DNA of 64,000 nucleotides, taken from NCBI GenBank assembly GCA_951394405.1, contig OX596336.1, positions 1,488,001 through 1,552,000 on the forward strand. The letters run 5' to 3'. Shown piece after piece: positions 45,501 through 59,037 of this stretch (the first letter of the stretch is position 1; the number at the start of each line of letters is the position of its first letter). Under the pieces are notes generated by a model that saw only the letters and a list, made by a program, of their open reading frames with translations, did not search any database and was not told the origin of the DNA. The stretch is from Coprinellus micaceus (taxonomy: Eukaryota; Basidiomycota; Agaricomycetes; Agaricales; Psathyrellaceae). The position numbers and the translations under genes were made by a program.

Positions 45501-47253
45501 ATGCATATCCCCAATTTCATCAACGCGGCCTATGTATGCGCCGGGTTGTTTGTGCTTGCGCTCTGGGATCTTAAAGGCCAGCAGAAGGCCCTTGTTAAGA
45601 TCCAGGGCGCGGGTGTAATCAGTCTGGCGAATGCCGTCAGTGTCGACCAGGACAAGGATCAAAGCCAGGAAAACGAGGGGAAGGCGCCCGCGAAGAAGAG
45701 TGCCGCAGAGGATGTGGACACAGAGGAGATCCTTCACGCATTGAAAGAAAAGATGGAGGAGTTGCTCAAGGATATTCGCCTGTTAATCGAGGCCCTCGAG
45801 TGGGTCGAGACAAGATGGCAGAACGTCACTCCTTGGATGTGGGTGGTTTTGGTCAACTCTGCGTAGCCGAGGTACTGATCCAGCCATAGAGCACAACTGA
45901 AGCAATCCTTACCCCAGGACGAAGACCTCGAAGAGAGCATACCACCGTCACGATCCACACCCGAATCAACAACTTCAAGGAAGGGGTCTTTCCAAGATCT
46001 GCGTCGCCAACGCCAGCAGCAGAGGATGAAGAAACCATCGCAAACCGAGGACTCAGAGGGGGGGCTGCGCAGTAGATCCTCGCATTCCTCCCGCCCTACG
46101 CAAGGCCCGTCGCGACAACCATCTAGTCATTCAGAACATGGTACTGAGCCACCAGACCCGACACTGTTCATCCACGAGAATTATGCGCATTTGCATACGT
46201 TCCCGGATGAAGATCCCGAGGACGTACAAGACCAACGGATTCAGCTTCCAAGAGTTGAGTACGACGCCTCGCCAGTCGATCCTCACGGTCCAGGTCCAAG
46301 TAGCCTTTACCCCGATCATTCACAGCGTGTCCGAGAGACGGCATATTCACACTCTTCTGCATCCCCGATGGGGCGCCTCTCTCCCAGTGACAGGCCCCCT
46401 CCTCAATATCACGATCCCCATGGCCGCTCGCCTTATCCAGTGGAGGATGGGACGGCAAGGCATCAGCAACCCGGGATGTACGGCCACGAAGACTATGCCC
46501 ACCGCACTAGCGCAGCCTTGCCATACATCGGCAGCACCATGCGCCGCGCCTCCCTCCAACCCCTTCAACACCATAGTCAGGACCCATTACCTCCCCCGAT
46601 ACCTCAGTCAAACCGCATGCTCGCGCACCGCACACCCTCCTTTGATGACTTTCGCTCCGACGCCATACCTCACAGATTTAGACCCCCTTTGGACAGCCCT
46701 CCCCGCCCCTCCATTTCCATGGACCGCAGTACTATAGATGAAGATAGAAAGCCTCTTGGAAGTTTTCCCCTCGACCCCGACCCACGACGATACCGAGAAG
46801 ACCCAGGCCTACGGCTTACTCAAAGCGAGGATACGCGGTACCAACGTCCTGATATGAGACCGGACATACCCTCGCCATACTCAGCATCCTATGCCCCGGA
46901 AATTGAGTGAGTGAATATATGATACAATTTTCCTGGTCCTGATCTCTGACCGCCTGCTCTCAAGGTTACGCTACCCATGGCCTTCGCAAGGTGGCCATGC
47001 TCATCGTCCCGAGGTTCCATCGCCTTACTCGGCTCAGTCACACACTGATTGGAAGTCTCATCCACAACACGCGCAACACCGTGGTGGACACCCAGGTTAC
47101 CCACCTGGATTCGCGCCATACCAGCAGGTCGCTCTACCCATCGACCCACAGACTCAAAGGCATTATCAAGGCCAGGAGGATCCCTCCGTGTACGCGAGAC
47201 CGCCGTCTCGGTCAGGACACTACGATCATGCTGGATATCACCATGGTCCTTGA
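42551..47253 (+). CDS. Large Zn2Cys6 transcription factor with fungal_trans domain (1368 aa)
   Basis: Nuclear regulator; targets unknown. Eleven exons close in frame: 42551-42816, 42875-42907, 42966-43020, 43074-43877, 43932-44498, 44556-44782, 44835-44985, 45060-45177, 45235-45842, 45918-46906 and 46965-47253. The zinc cluster is C56-x2-C59-x6-C66-x9-C76-x2-C79-x6-C86, with a KRGPPK-like linker (SKPRGPPKAYVVGLEDRVEE) and a short coiled coil, as in XlnR-type factors. After a Ser-rich region comes the fungal-specific domain (HLIDLYFVHCNTHFPLLHRP, FWFAATCLMLFAVASRW, KRAFWHLVVFDRLGGIILGR). A Lys/Glu helix (ILHALKEKMEELLKDIRLLI) follows. The final 450 residues are His/Pro/Tyr/Ser-rich and disordered, plausibly an activation domain. 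The start is the first ATG before the cluster; an upstream exon is possible. Confidence 0.87.
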
Positions 47254-47701
47254 GCTTTGGCCAACACTCAACCTCTTGTTCCCGTACTCTCGGTTTGTCG
47301 TGATGTCGCACCGCTCATTTTTATTCACCCACTAGTTATTGGGTTCTCTATTAGGCCTATGTCGATACCTTCGGTGCATCGTTTCTGTCAACCTTCCTCG
47401 CTTTGTTGTCCAGCATTCACTCATTAGACCCGCTTTCTTTTACCATTACTGTATTCCTAATCCTTCGTCTGGGACCTTACTCCTCGCTTTGTTGGGCAGC
47501 TGTTCTTTGCATCGTGGGCTGCTTTCCCTTGTCGTCCCGAATTCATCATCACCATATCGTAAGACTCCTTGATATTAAGATCATGCATACTAAGGTTCAT
47601 AAATATGTTCTATGTGGAAAGCGACAGCAAAGCAAATTGTGAGCAATGATACAGTAGAAACAGAATTTAGGCCAGACGAATTTAAAGAGAATGAAAGGGC
47701 T
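47254..47701. other. Convergent intergenic spacer
   Basis: The 0.45 kb between the 3' ends of the large transcription factor gene and CSF1 is presumed 3' UTR. Nothing else is seen. Confidence 0.45.
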
Positions 47702-50700
47702 TTACAATGCCGAGGGTGAGTCCGTGTCGGGGCGGCCTACTGGCGAGGGTTCGGTCTCGATGGTATGAAGTTCTTGCTTTCTCAGCAACTGTTGGCTGTA
47801 CAACTTGAAAAGGACATCCATGATCTCCTCCAAGGGTACAGTGGCATACTCATGAACATATTGCGGTAGCGAGTCTTCAAGATTGAATCCTGCTTTCTTC
47901 ATGAAGAATGGGTGCATGACGTCGGGTGTGGCTTCACCGAGCTGCCTCATCGTCAGTCTCTCGATGTGTCGCTCTCGAGGATGGTATACAATTGAACCGG
48001 ATGGTGATATGCCGAGAGCGCCTGTTGAGGGCCCAGATAGAGGGAGGGTCGTATCGGGCGATGCGGCACCAGATTGGCTTGTCGGGAACTTGACCGGTGC
48101 AATAGTGCCTTCTGATGCGCCGCCTTGCCTGGAAACCGTGGCCGACCTTGGAACTGGAGGAAGGGGTGCGCGGGACGCTTGCTCTATGGATGGGTATCGA
48201 GCCGATGACGGGGCACTCAAAGGGGAGAGGAATGCGGTGCCAGTGATGTCCGTGGGAGGGACAGGGGCTGGGAGTGTGGCAGACCTTGGAGACAATTCCG
48301 ATGCGAGATCCAGAGGCTCGGGGACTTTTCTGCGTAATGGTACTGCGGTCGCAGGACTAGGTACAGAGGCGGCCATCGATGACCTCCAGTCTTCTGTTGC
48401 GCGGACTTGCGCCATCTCGCGTGTCAGGTTCTTTCGGAGGACGGTGAGCCACGCATAAAGGGACATGTTCAGGGTAATGAAAATGTCTTCGTAATCTTTC
48501 ATCCCCTCTTTCCGAATGAAGACACTCTGGAAATCGTAGGTGAGAGTTCGGTCCCCTTCCTCGGACAGGGCCTCTTTGCTCTTCATATGCATCCTCATTG
48601 CTGGCAAGCCGACGATCGTGGCCCCGGCCGAGTCTTTGAACATTGCATTCAGCCATTCTCGACCATCGAAGCCTTCATCGGGAGTGGGGGGAGGTAAGTC
48701 AGGGCGGTGATGTGTGTGCTTGGAGATGGCCATGGACGAGAAAGCGAGGCGGAGGTCTCGCGTCGCTGGTTGGCTTGCCGTTCCGATGATTCTATCCAAC
48801 TGGGCCCTGACTCGCTGTCCCATAAATTGTGCGATCTCCACGTCATTCATGGAACGCGGGAAGACCACCAAACGCAGAATGTCGAGGCGCAAGGTGATGT
48901 TCTGTCGAATGATGTACGACAGCCGGGGCTCAAAGTCCCGGAATCGGCTCCGAGCTGAGTCGAGCATGGCCTCGGCAACAGCGGAGAGGGGGTTATCCGG
49001 TTGAGGAGCCCGTGTTGCCCAGTAAGTTCTCGACTCTCGACTCGCCGCTTGGCGCTGGACGTCGATGTTGTTCTTGAACTTGTTGATGTAGGACATCATC
49101 TTCGGGATAGTGCTGACAGTGGCGACCATGACAATCTCTGGACTGTCGACTGTGAAAGAGAGTTGGAGGGGTCGCTCGGCATTGACACTCGAGTTGGTAA
49201 GAGACCAGTCATCAAAGATCCTCACTTCCAGTGGGTCGGCTCTGGTGTGGTGTCGGTGAGTGATGTGGCATTATACAAGATATCAGAATACTAACCGATA
49301 GTGGACCAGCTTCTGGTGATCAGACTCCAAGGCTGCGATGAGTGCCCCGCTTGTCATCTTCAGCTCCAGCATTTGGGCGTCGCCCCCATCCGACGACAGT
49401 ATATCTGTCCGGTGCGTCGTGCTAAATAAGCAGTTCGGCACGCGGATATGACCGGACAGATTTCCAGTGGCAGAAATCGAGACATCCTCGACGAAAAGCG
49501 ACACCTCATTGAGACTATCCGTCAGTTTGGAACGCATTACCGCGTTCTTCAGGTCCAGTTCCATCGAGGTGATGGATTGGCCAAGGTCCACAGCAAGCTT
49601 GATCTGGCGAATGCGGACGAGGACCATGGTAGACAGCCCCCTGCTCCTTTGCTTCGATTCCTCCACCATCTCGCTTCCTGGAGTTTTGACGAAGCTTGCC
49701 GGTTCGGGGGTGGAGTTGTTGAACACAGGGATTCGGTCAAGCCACACAGCCTTGAAACAAAGGATGTCCTGCAACCTGGAGAACCTTACCCCGCCGAGGA
49801 ATTCCGTGTCCAAAATCGCTGATATAGAGCTGACCGAATCTTCCGCCTTGTCGGTCTTGTGGAATGTGACATTGAATGCCAAGTTGCGTGCGTCCAGGTT
49901 GACGCAGTCCTCACTGAGGAAGCCGTGCCTTAGCCCAATAGAAAGACCAGCCACGGATCCGGTGAAGGAAACTTCGCGGGCGCCAGGCGATACATTTACC
50001 ATGAAACCTCCGCTCTCCCAGTTCAGGGCCGCTACCACGTTGACGTCAGGCTGGCACGTGAGCTCCAGGCGGGATTGGTCGATGCGCAGACTGAAACTGA
50101 GTTGCATGCTTGACACCGGGTCGTCGTCGTCAGGTGAAGGGAGTGGCTTGCTGGATTCCGAGGCGGTGCGAGGAGTAAGGATGCCCTGCGATGGAATTGA
50201 GCGAGAACTGATCTTGCGCATACGACTCTCGATTCTGTTCATGACTTCCGCCACAAATGGTAGCAGCTGAGGGCGCAAGGTGTTGCTGCTCGAGTGGACA
50301 GTGCTCCTGAAAATAAGCAAGCTCGGCTCTTTGTCTCTGGTGCTGGTGGAAAGTTTCTGCGCTGCAGGCGTTGCTCGATACTCCGCCCACACGGATACCA
50401 CGGGAAGGTTGAAGACCTCAGCCCCTGCTTCCAGAACTTGCTCATCTGAATGTTCTTGGAGGTGATTGGAAAGGATACGGGCCCCAAGTTGTCGAGAGGC
50501 GGAATCGCTGAATGCGCGAACTTTTCCGCTGAGAAAGGTCAAGGATCCAAACACATTAGAAGTCGGGAGCGACGTGTAGTGTGTGTCTGGCGCTTTCTTC
50601 TCAAGTGTGGGGCGAGCGCTCATAGGCGTCCGCGGCACAGTTGTCGATAGCCGCTCGACTCTCTCCTTGCCTTGGCGATACACGTCGATCAACGAGAAAA

Positions 50701-53700
50701 CATACTCGGGGATGGTGGAATCGAGGTCAAGAATAAACCCATCAACGTTCGCGTCGATCCAAAGCTTCCTCGCAGTTGAGGAGGTGGAAGAGCGCATGTG
50801 GGCCTTCATCTCAGGATACAGCAGCCTATTGCGGGTATGATGATTTTCTGCAGCGAAGTCTTCGGGTATATTCTGATTGAACCTGTTGGGGCTGAGCGGA
50901 GGCCGATCTCAAGATATGATGAGGGCCCACCTTGGGACGAACTGGAAACAAAGGCGTTGCATGACTGCTTCTCCAGTTTCGCCACGAGTGGCGGTGAAGG
51001 CAATTGAGCTGATCGAGAACAGGAAAGCCTTGACCACGCCGGAGGAGCTGTGCCTGCGGAGATCATCGTTACTCAGCGGGAAGGCTGCGCCAACACCCTG
51101 AATCACAACGTTGACGACATAGCCATGTAGCCAGTTTGTTGTTTCCTCCAATTGAACGTCCCGTACCTTGACATCGAAGGTATTGAGAATAGTCCGTGTC
51201 TTCTCCTTGAACGCAGCAAGCTCGTGCGCTCTTCTTTCCTGCCTGTCCAAGAGCTCAGCCTGGTTCAATCGCGTGAGTTCACTCCAAATATATAAAAGGC
51301 TATGTCACGCACTTGAAGGTGGTCAACGAAGTCCCCCACCTCCCCGATCGAGCTCGGCTGCATCACCGCATGAATTCTGGTTACAGCGAGGTCGAGCGTC
51401 TGGGCAAGGGTCTCCGCGCTGTTGTCATCATTTCCGGTGACTTTGAAGTCGATGGTAACGAAAGCAGAGCGCCGAATGCGAGTGTGTGGAACGGTGCTTG
51501 TGGAGCGGGAGGCCAATGACAGTGTGAGGCCGGTTAATCCCAGGTCCCAGGCAAGACCATCCGTGTTGGCCAATCCACCGCGAATGTCAAGGCATTCCAG
51601 GGACAGAGTCGATGATAAGCCCTCCAAGCCAATTCTGAACCCTTTCATCTTCAGGAAAATGCAGTACTGCAGGGGGCTGAGTCGCTCCTTCGCGGGATTA
51701 GCCGATGGTGGCCGTTCACGGGTTGTCTTCATCAAGTCGACAAGGTCATTGAAGTCTTGACCAAACTTCTGTTGAACTCCGAGGAGTGTGTCCCAATGTG
51801 ACGGCTTCACCTTCAAATCGATGAACTCGACAAGGGTGAGCATATGTATGCGGCTACCGTCGTGGGTCCCGGAAAGAGATATAGGAGGGAGCGCCAATCG
51901 AACTCTGGAGCGTGGTAAGGCATTGGATACTGATCCTGGCCTTCCAGAGACATTGAGGATGATGGTCGACAACTGTAGACCAAAATTATGCACTAGGGAG
52001 AGGTTTCCGGCAAGTGGCGACTTCGCATATCCAACGGTATTGTGAACCTCCAAACTGACCCACGTTCCATGCATCACCTGAAGAACGACCGCGGTTTGAA
52101 CGATCGTGCCAGACAAGTTCACCATTACGGTCTTCTTTGGGAAGGGGGAGGCTGGGATGTTCGGAGTCTTGGATTCCACCTCGGAGAGCATGGACTTGAT
52201 CGTCTCCTCGATAGCTGGAAGATAGGTGGCTCTCCATTCCTCCGCGAACCGGTAGAGGCGGAGTACACTGCGAGGTACTTCCAGCAGCAATTCGTCGAGA
52301 GCGAAGACCAAGCGATTGGTTATCTTGGGGAAGGGTGTCTCGTTCTTTGCCACAACGCTGAGTTTACCGGCTTGGCAGGTGATTGCGGCCAGTACGTCCT
52401 GGAGGCTCTCCTGCCTGCGATTGGAGGGAGATCGCGCCTGGAGGTATATGGTCTCAAAGACAACGGCGTGATTCATGGAATAGTCTGGGGAGCTTTGGGT
52501 TCGAAGAATGGTAGATGATGATTGCCAACCGACCACTCCAAATTCGAACACTAGATTCTCAGCTGCGACGCGAAGTCGAACCTTGTGGATGGACACTGTT
52601 CCCAGGATGTTGAAAAGCTTTCCGGGGCGAACTGATGATTGGGTATCTTGTCCAGTAGGCGATGCAGGGAGTTCGGATCTCGAGAAGTAGTGGCGCCGAA
52701 CGCGCAGGATAAGTTGGATGAAAGGCAGGAGATGAGGATAGACGAGAAGATTGGTTTCGCCAAGGGTGAAACTGATATTCCATTTCCGGACAGATCGCGC
52801 TCCCTGGTTGAAGGAGGATTGCGACATGCCAGTTGCGTTCGCCATTGTGAATTGGATCAGCTCCAGTTTATCCTTTCGGATTTGGAAGTCCAAGTCGGCC
52901 AGGACTAGCTCGCTGGTTGCTTTCTCTTGCGGATCGAGGACAGAGAAGCGGACCTCCCCAAATTGCACCCCGACTGTGTCAAGGACCACCGGCTTGCTCT
53001 CTGGTTCTGGTAGAGCACCTTGAAGCCCTGGAAAGAGGGGATGCAGTTCTGGGAACTGGGAAATCGTGATGTCGTCTTGCTCCAACGCAGAAAGTCTCGA
53101 ATTGAGCAACTTGACGAACTCGTCCAGGCCCAGAACATCTATTGACGGTGCTCTTCCAGTGCTGCGTACTTGTCCGGCGCAATTTCGCAAGTGGAACAGG
53201 AGCCGGAAGATCGGGTCGCTGCGCAATTTCCAGGGGATTCCGCTCTGGACGAGGTAGGAGGGTTGGATGGTCGAGAGTGCATCAACGATTGGCGGCGCCT
53301 CAGAAGACTTGAGGATCGTTCCAATCGCGTCGTAGGTGAGTTGTTGCCTAGCACGATTAAGGGCGCCAACTCTTCGGCCCATTTCTCGCCCAGATTCAGC
53401 CAACGAGAGGGCAATTAGTGCGACCACTTCCGGCCCACGGTGTCCGATGTTCGTAGCTGACCGCGCAACGCAAGTGTTGAGAGAGCGATTGGAGAACTGA
53501 GTCGATAGTCCCGATAACGAGGCGTCAAGAATCGTGAGGGGTGGAGCAGCTGATATTAGCGTTCGCTTGTCGATGGAGACGTCGATACTGGCTGATACGC
53601 GGCCAACAGTCGCTTCGATCGTCGGCACTTTGTCAAGCGTGCATCCAGTGAAAGTAATGGTATCTAGGTTGACATCGACGATGGCTGTGCTGTCCAGCTT

Positions 53701-56700
53701 GGAAGGACTTCCTGTCTGGATTTCTGCCCCCAAAGGGCGGCCTTCCGACAGAGGGATATGATGGAGAAGGGTTGTGCGCAGGGAAGAGAGGTGGACGTCG
53801 AAAATGAGACACGACGGCCCTTTCTCCTCGGAGAGAGTCTCCGACAAGTAGGCCGTCATCAAAGAGTCCACCGACATATCCTGAGTCTCCGGCTGCGATG
53901 GTCGTGAGTGGATTAAGTAGCGTAATAACACATGTTGCCGTACCATCGATTGAACGTCAACTTCTAGATATGCATAGGCGAGAAGTCCCAGTGGTGTGAT
54001 TCTGACACTGATCTCTTCACGAGTCCGGACGCGAATTACGGTCCCGTTTCGTCCTCGCTGGGCTTCTTCTGGAATAACGATGGTGGAAGCTTGGATATCC
54101 ATGTTGCTGTCCCCAAATACGCCATGACCCTTTAGTTTGAGGTTTGGTCGATCCTAGGGGGAATAATCACTCAGTCACAGGCCTCAATCGTCCCACAACG
54201 AACTCAATACCCTTAAAAGGCTGAACAACGCTGCAGAAGACCTTGCTCCAGGAGATGTATCCCTTGTGTAATGTCGGGTGAGAGGTGCGTAGTATGATAG
54301 CAACGCGGCATCGGAATGGGATGAAGGTGAGTCTAATAACGATCAGCTTGCATCCATGGCACAAATGTCGGTGTGCTCGTACCGGCCATATCAAACCAGT
54401 CGCTGTTGATGGAATCCCCGTCCGTCAAGTCGGCATCGTCGGACTCGTCGCCGCTTGAGATATCGTCTTCCTGAAGAATTGGTCTACCCTTAGCAAACCG
54501 GGAGTTTCTATACACAGATAAATGTTGGTGTAGGCGAGGGCGGGGGTGATCACTCACGCTATACGAGCATCACGATCTGCCTCAGACATTCCGTCGTCTT
54601 CATCGGAATCAGAGTTATGTGCGAGATTTGATACACGCCAATTGACTGCACGCTCTCCTGCACGTCTTTCAACTTTGGCTGGTCGAAGTACTGGCCTATG
54701 GTCTGCGTTGGGAAGCATTGGCTGTGGCACGAAGACGCCGCTGTGATGCCCCGCTGCATCTGCAATAGTCTCGTTCAGTACGGCAACGTCGCCCGAACGG
54801 TCGCACTGCGTACCCAAACTACCGTCCGTACGACCTTGGAGGCCAGCAACCATCCTCTTCACCCTGTCCGTCGTCCGATCCTGCTCTTCAACAAACGTGA
54901 CTTGAGCGGCATTCAACGCAAGATATTCCCTCGGGGCCAAATATATGTCAATGTGGGCGTCTGCCACTATTTCTCCTGCTTCAAGCCAAGAGGCCCCCTG
55001 TATCTGGGATGTGACCAGAACTCTGGTGGTAATGTGGGGAATCCGTAGACTGACGACTTTGCGGTAATGATCGGCGGCTAAGTCGTTGGTGTTCACTCTA
55101 ACGCCGTCGGGTAACGACACGACGACTGCTGCACTGCCTGCCTTCCACGTAATGTCCACGGACTCGACAGAAACCTTGTAGAATGTGACTATGGGGATGT
55201 TAGTGACGAAGGGCTTCCATCCACAAGAAACGCACTATCTGGGTCCAGTGCGGGCATGAACTCGCTAGCAGGTGCATTTGGATGATCCACGAAGTGGTGT
55301 CGGAACGCATTCCCAACAGCGGTCAATGTCTTGGCCTCGGCCGCTGACAATGACCCAGTCACTGCGCCTGTACGAATCTCCCAGATACAAAGATAGGTCG
55401 CGGTCCGAGGCAGAGGTCCGAAGAGACGGTTCGCGACGATGTCAAGACTATCGGCTACGATTGTTGGATGCCGAGGAGGAGGCTTTGCGTAGACGACCTT
55501 TTCGGGCACACTGTCGTCGATGTATCCTCGTATTGGGTCGGTGTTGAAGGACATTTCTGCGGACCCGTCACTACAAAATGGTGGCGAACGAGAAGATCCA
55601 CGTACCCATAAAGAAGTCGTGTAATCGAATATGAAGTTGCATTTGCGAAACATGGAGGAGCAGACAGGCTCCAGTGCCATCTACGAATGTCTCTATGGAG
55701 GATGAAGAAGTGGGGTTCGCCGTCGAGTGGCTCAAAAAGCCAGCGGGCATCGTGATTAGCGCATGCTGAATGTTCAGATACATCTCCACCTGAAGCATGT
55801 TGTGCTTCCCGGGCCTATACTTCTGTTGAATAGGGTCGCCAATCGGTACGTTTTTCTTCTTGTTGTCGAGATATTCGCCAAGGGTAGAGAAGTGAGTGAA
55901 CGACCCGAAATAGTTGTCTTTGAGAATCATGAAGTAGCGGATCGCCCATCCAAGAGCCTTGAGCGCAGTGTTGGAGGTCTGAGAGTGCTCCAGTAAGGGC
56001 TGAGTTGGAACATAAAAGCTTGGAACTCACCTTGAAATCGAGCTTCAGTTGGTCTACAAATTCGTCTCTGCTCTCCGAATGATACCGATATGACCCCACA
56101 ATGTCAAAAGTCTCTGTCCTTAGCATACTGTGACCCTGTTTCGGGGCATTCAGAGCATTTGTATTCCAGCGGGGAAGGGACATGCTGGCCGATAGGTCAG
56201 GGGCACTGACGAGGAAGGGTACGGAAGTGACCATGGATCGAAATTTATTTGACGGAATTGTGGCGTCGCTCTTCAGCGTCAAACCTCGAAGAGTGAGGAG
56301 CGCTAGTGGAATATGTTAGGAAACCTCCTGGTGACGAGTTGGTCGACGCACTGTTCTCTTCGCGCAGAAGTGGTTTGTCGATGATATTGTGGTCATTCAG
56401 ATATAAGTTGAGTTCGTAGTGGTGCATTTGAATCTTCACTTGGTATATGGTGGGGACAAATCGCTGCCATTCTGTCGGCGGCCCTGATGCCCAGTCTTTT
56501 GCCAAATCCGTGAACAAATTAATGTGGTCGCGGAGTAGGTAGAGGATTGGCTGGCGGAGGAAGGTCGAGAATTTCCAAGTGCGTTCACCATTCCATGCCA
56601 ATGGAGTAGGCATCTCTGCGCGAACCTACCGAAAATCAGTCAGTCGTACATTGTAGCTGGGGTGGGACAGTCGTACTCTGCAAGACTCTGCCGACATCAG

Positions 56701-58630
56701 TTTGATATCGTGGAGGCTCGACGTGACTGAAACAGTGTCGAGGTGGACCTCTAGTGTGGATTCGTAGCCTTCAGGCCCAATAGCCATAGGCATGATGTAG
56801 TTGATGGATGACCGATCACCAACAGTCACCGCTATAGATGCATTCTCCCTCCGCTTTGGCCTCTTCGGAATGCTCGACTTGCCGTCCCACTCCCAGTCTT
56901 TGGATGGTTCTCGAAATGGGATATGTAGAGTAGTTTCGTCCCGGAGTTCGATGAATATGTTGAGAGCAGTCCATACACGTTTGTCTCCTGGCTTGAGTCT
57001 CTGAGCTGTGGTCGCATTCTGGTAGGTCGGTGGGAAGAATATTTTCTGTAGTTCTGCCCTCTGCCTGTCCGCCCACGGCCCATACCTGAGCATACCACCA
57101 TTAATGACGAGCTCGAAGCCCCATTCCGGTGCAGTGTCTCCATTCCCAATGTCGACGACGTCGCCTCTCGAGAACGGGTCTGTGTGAGGCAGCGGCGGGA
57201 CCTCGCCCACTACATCGACATAGTAAGCCAATTCTAGAGTAGGTGCCTCGATGATTTTTCGTTCAATGGCGTACTCGTAACCGGAAAAGTCGATACCGAT
57301 GGGCGTCTCTGCGTCTTCGGCTTTCTTCTTCTTTCCCGAAGGTTTCGACGTTCCAACGTCTTGCTGAAGCCGGCGATGCTCCTTCCGTTCTGAGAGGTAT
57401 TGCAAAACGAGGTCGAAGAGGTTGACTTGCTTCCACAACCGTGCGAATGGTTTGTACGACCCGTAGGACAATGGGGACCTCGACGACTTGTACCTACTTC
57501 GGGTGTTAGAAAGGTGTTGTAGGGAGAAGGAGGCCGCATACCGTTGAACCCTGTCGTGCAACAATCGACCCACTGTGGTCATAGGGTCAGCATAATCTTC
57601 ATTGTTGACGAGGCGGATGAGAGGGTTTTGGAACTTCAGGTTCAGAAGTTGCTTATAGAGGTCGTACTTCGATCTAGACTGTATACATGTTTCCTGAGCG
57701 TCTGAATTGGGTTTCCATGCAACAAACCATGGTTCACGTACGCTGACAACACCGAAGGTACCCGTCGCACTCCTGAACTCGGCGACCAATATGCTTGGGG
57801 TCGAGGGGTTTCCAAGCACAATGGAGCCAGTGCTTACTTCGATGCCTAATGGCAGCAAGTCCTTCGGATCAAGGTTTGGCAGTTGCTGGCTGACCCATGC
57901 GAGCGCCTTTCGTATTGCAGAAGGAATGCGGACGGAACGCTTTGCGGCTGAAGGAGGATATGCCATGGTAGCATCTAGGGTACCATGAATATGTGGCGAA
58001 TAACTGACTGGGTGATCCTGACCTTGATGACTCTTGTTAGGCCTGAGTCTCTCGTTCACTGACACCCTGGACGTGGACCGGTTCAAGGGCTCCATTTGAG
58101 CGAGGATGTTGTCGTAGGCCGCAGTTCTATTGTATAAAAACCATTCCATACCCTCCAGAGACAGCTGTATGCGACATGAGGTCCATGTGTCCTTTACTTT
58201 CCCTATCCCAGCGTCAGAGGAGGTGCTCGGGTAGGCGAGTGAGCACGACACACCTTGCTCTCCTCGCATAGAGCTAATGTCCTCTTCTCCGGTAGGCAGG
58301 CGAATCCAGTAACGCCATTGTATTTGGCCCTTAACAACTCGAATAGTCTGGTTGCTGGAGTGATACGCGAAATCCTTGAACAGAATTCGACCAGCAAGAA
58401 GCGAGAAGTGGATGGAACCTAAAGTCAGGTTGTATGCAGCGGTCAAGAGAGATAAACATAAAAGCTAACGCACCAATCTCAACCCAGATACTTGAGGCGT
58501 CCTGGTTCCAATACACCACCCGAATGACTTGACCAATGATGAAGGCAAACAGCCGATTCCAGTAGAAGAAGTAGACGGTAAGTGCAATGATAATGGCTAT
58601 GCATACAACGAGAAGGAGACGCGGTATCAT
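47702..58630 (-). CDS. CSF1: CSF1/BLTP1 bridge-like lipid-transfer protein (about 3415 aa)
   Basis: Giant rod-shaped protein with a hydrophobic groove that moves phospholipid between membranes at ER contact sites; yeast Csf1 supplies phosphatidylethanolamine for GPI-anchor synthesis. Exons: 58474-58630, 56677-58418, 56352-56625, 56031-56302, 55606-55978, 55236-55556, 54558-55188, 54383-54507, 54197-54332, 51313-54130, 50931-51259, 49296-50825 and 47702-49241. The N-terminal TM anchor (LLLVVCIAIIIALTVYFFYW) precedes GSIHFSLLAGRILFKDFAYH, the chorein-like start. Other landmarks are FLRQPILYLLRDHINLFTDL, MSLPRWNTNALNAPKQGHSM, SNMDIQASTIVIPEEAQRGR and, in the FSA_C region near the end, EWLNAMFKDSAGATIVGLPA. 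Length is near yeast Csf1 (2958) and shorter than animal BLTP1. All junctions except 54131-54196 are well supported; an alternative there (donor at 54210, acceptor at 54155) leaves one extra base. Confidence 0.93.
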
Positions 58631-59037
58631 GTCGAAAGGCTTCCACGATGCTCCTATCCGAATCGCCTTTTGTCTATCTGCGGCCCCCCACAGAGCTGTT
58701 CAAATCGTTCGTGCCCCGTCTACCCGATGGGGTCGTATTCTCGTTCCGCTGTGGTGTGGCGTTGAATGAGGTTGGAGGGGGTAAGAATGAGTTGTGAGTC
58801 AGTTGGAGACCGACTGCATGCCTACCTCGATGTCGTCTAGATTCAGGCGGCCTCTACGATGTTCCTGTGACCGTCGTGGTGTGTGTGACGTCGAGGAACA
58901 CTCGGCGCGCTGAGCGCCTCGGTATCTGTACGGGGATCAACACATTCCCACGGATCCCCTGACGATGATCCAACGTCGTCCGAGGCCGCCCGGCCCACAT
59001 TCGCCCTTGTCCTAGAGGTCGTCGTCGCGCAAGAGAC
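58631..59037. promoter_or_regulatory. Bidirectional promoter region CSF1 / CX9C gene
   Basis: About 400 bp separate the start codons of two divergent genes, so they must share or closely abut promoters. I see no strong TATA box. Confidence 0.5.

Noticed and set aside
49467..50270. 267-codon plus-strand ORF opposite CSF1
   Set aside because: It is antisense to a conserved coding exon and has no family signature; long shadow ORFs are expected there.
56626..56628. In-frame TAG that seems to break CSF1 between ...LTDFR and VRAEMPTP
   Set aside because: A 51-nt intron (56626-56676, GTACGA...CGGTAG) removes it and joins SAESCR to VRAEMPTPLAW, preserving frame.
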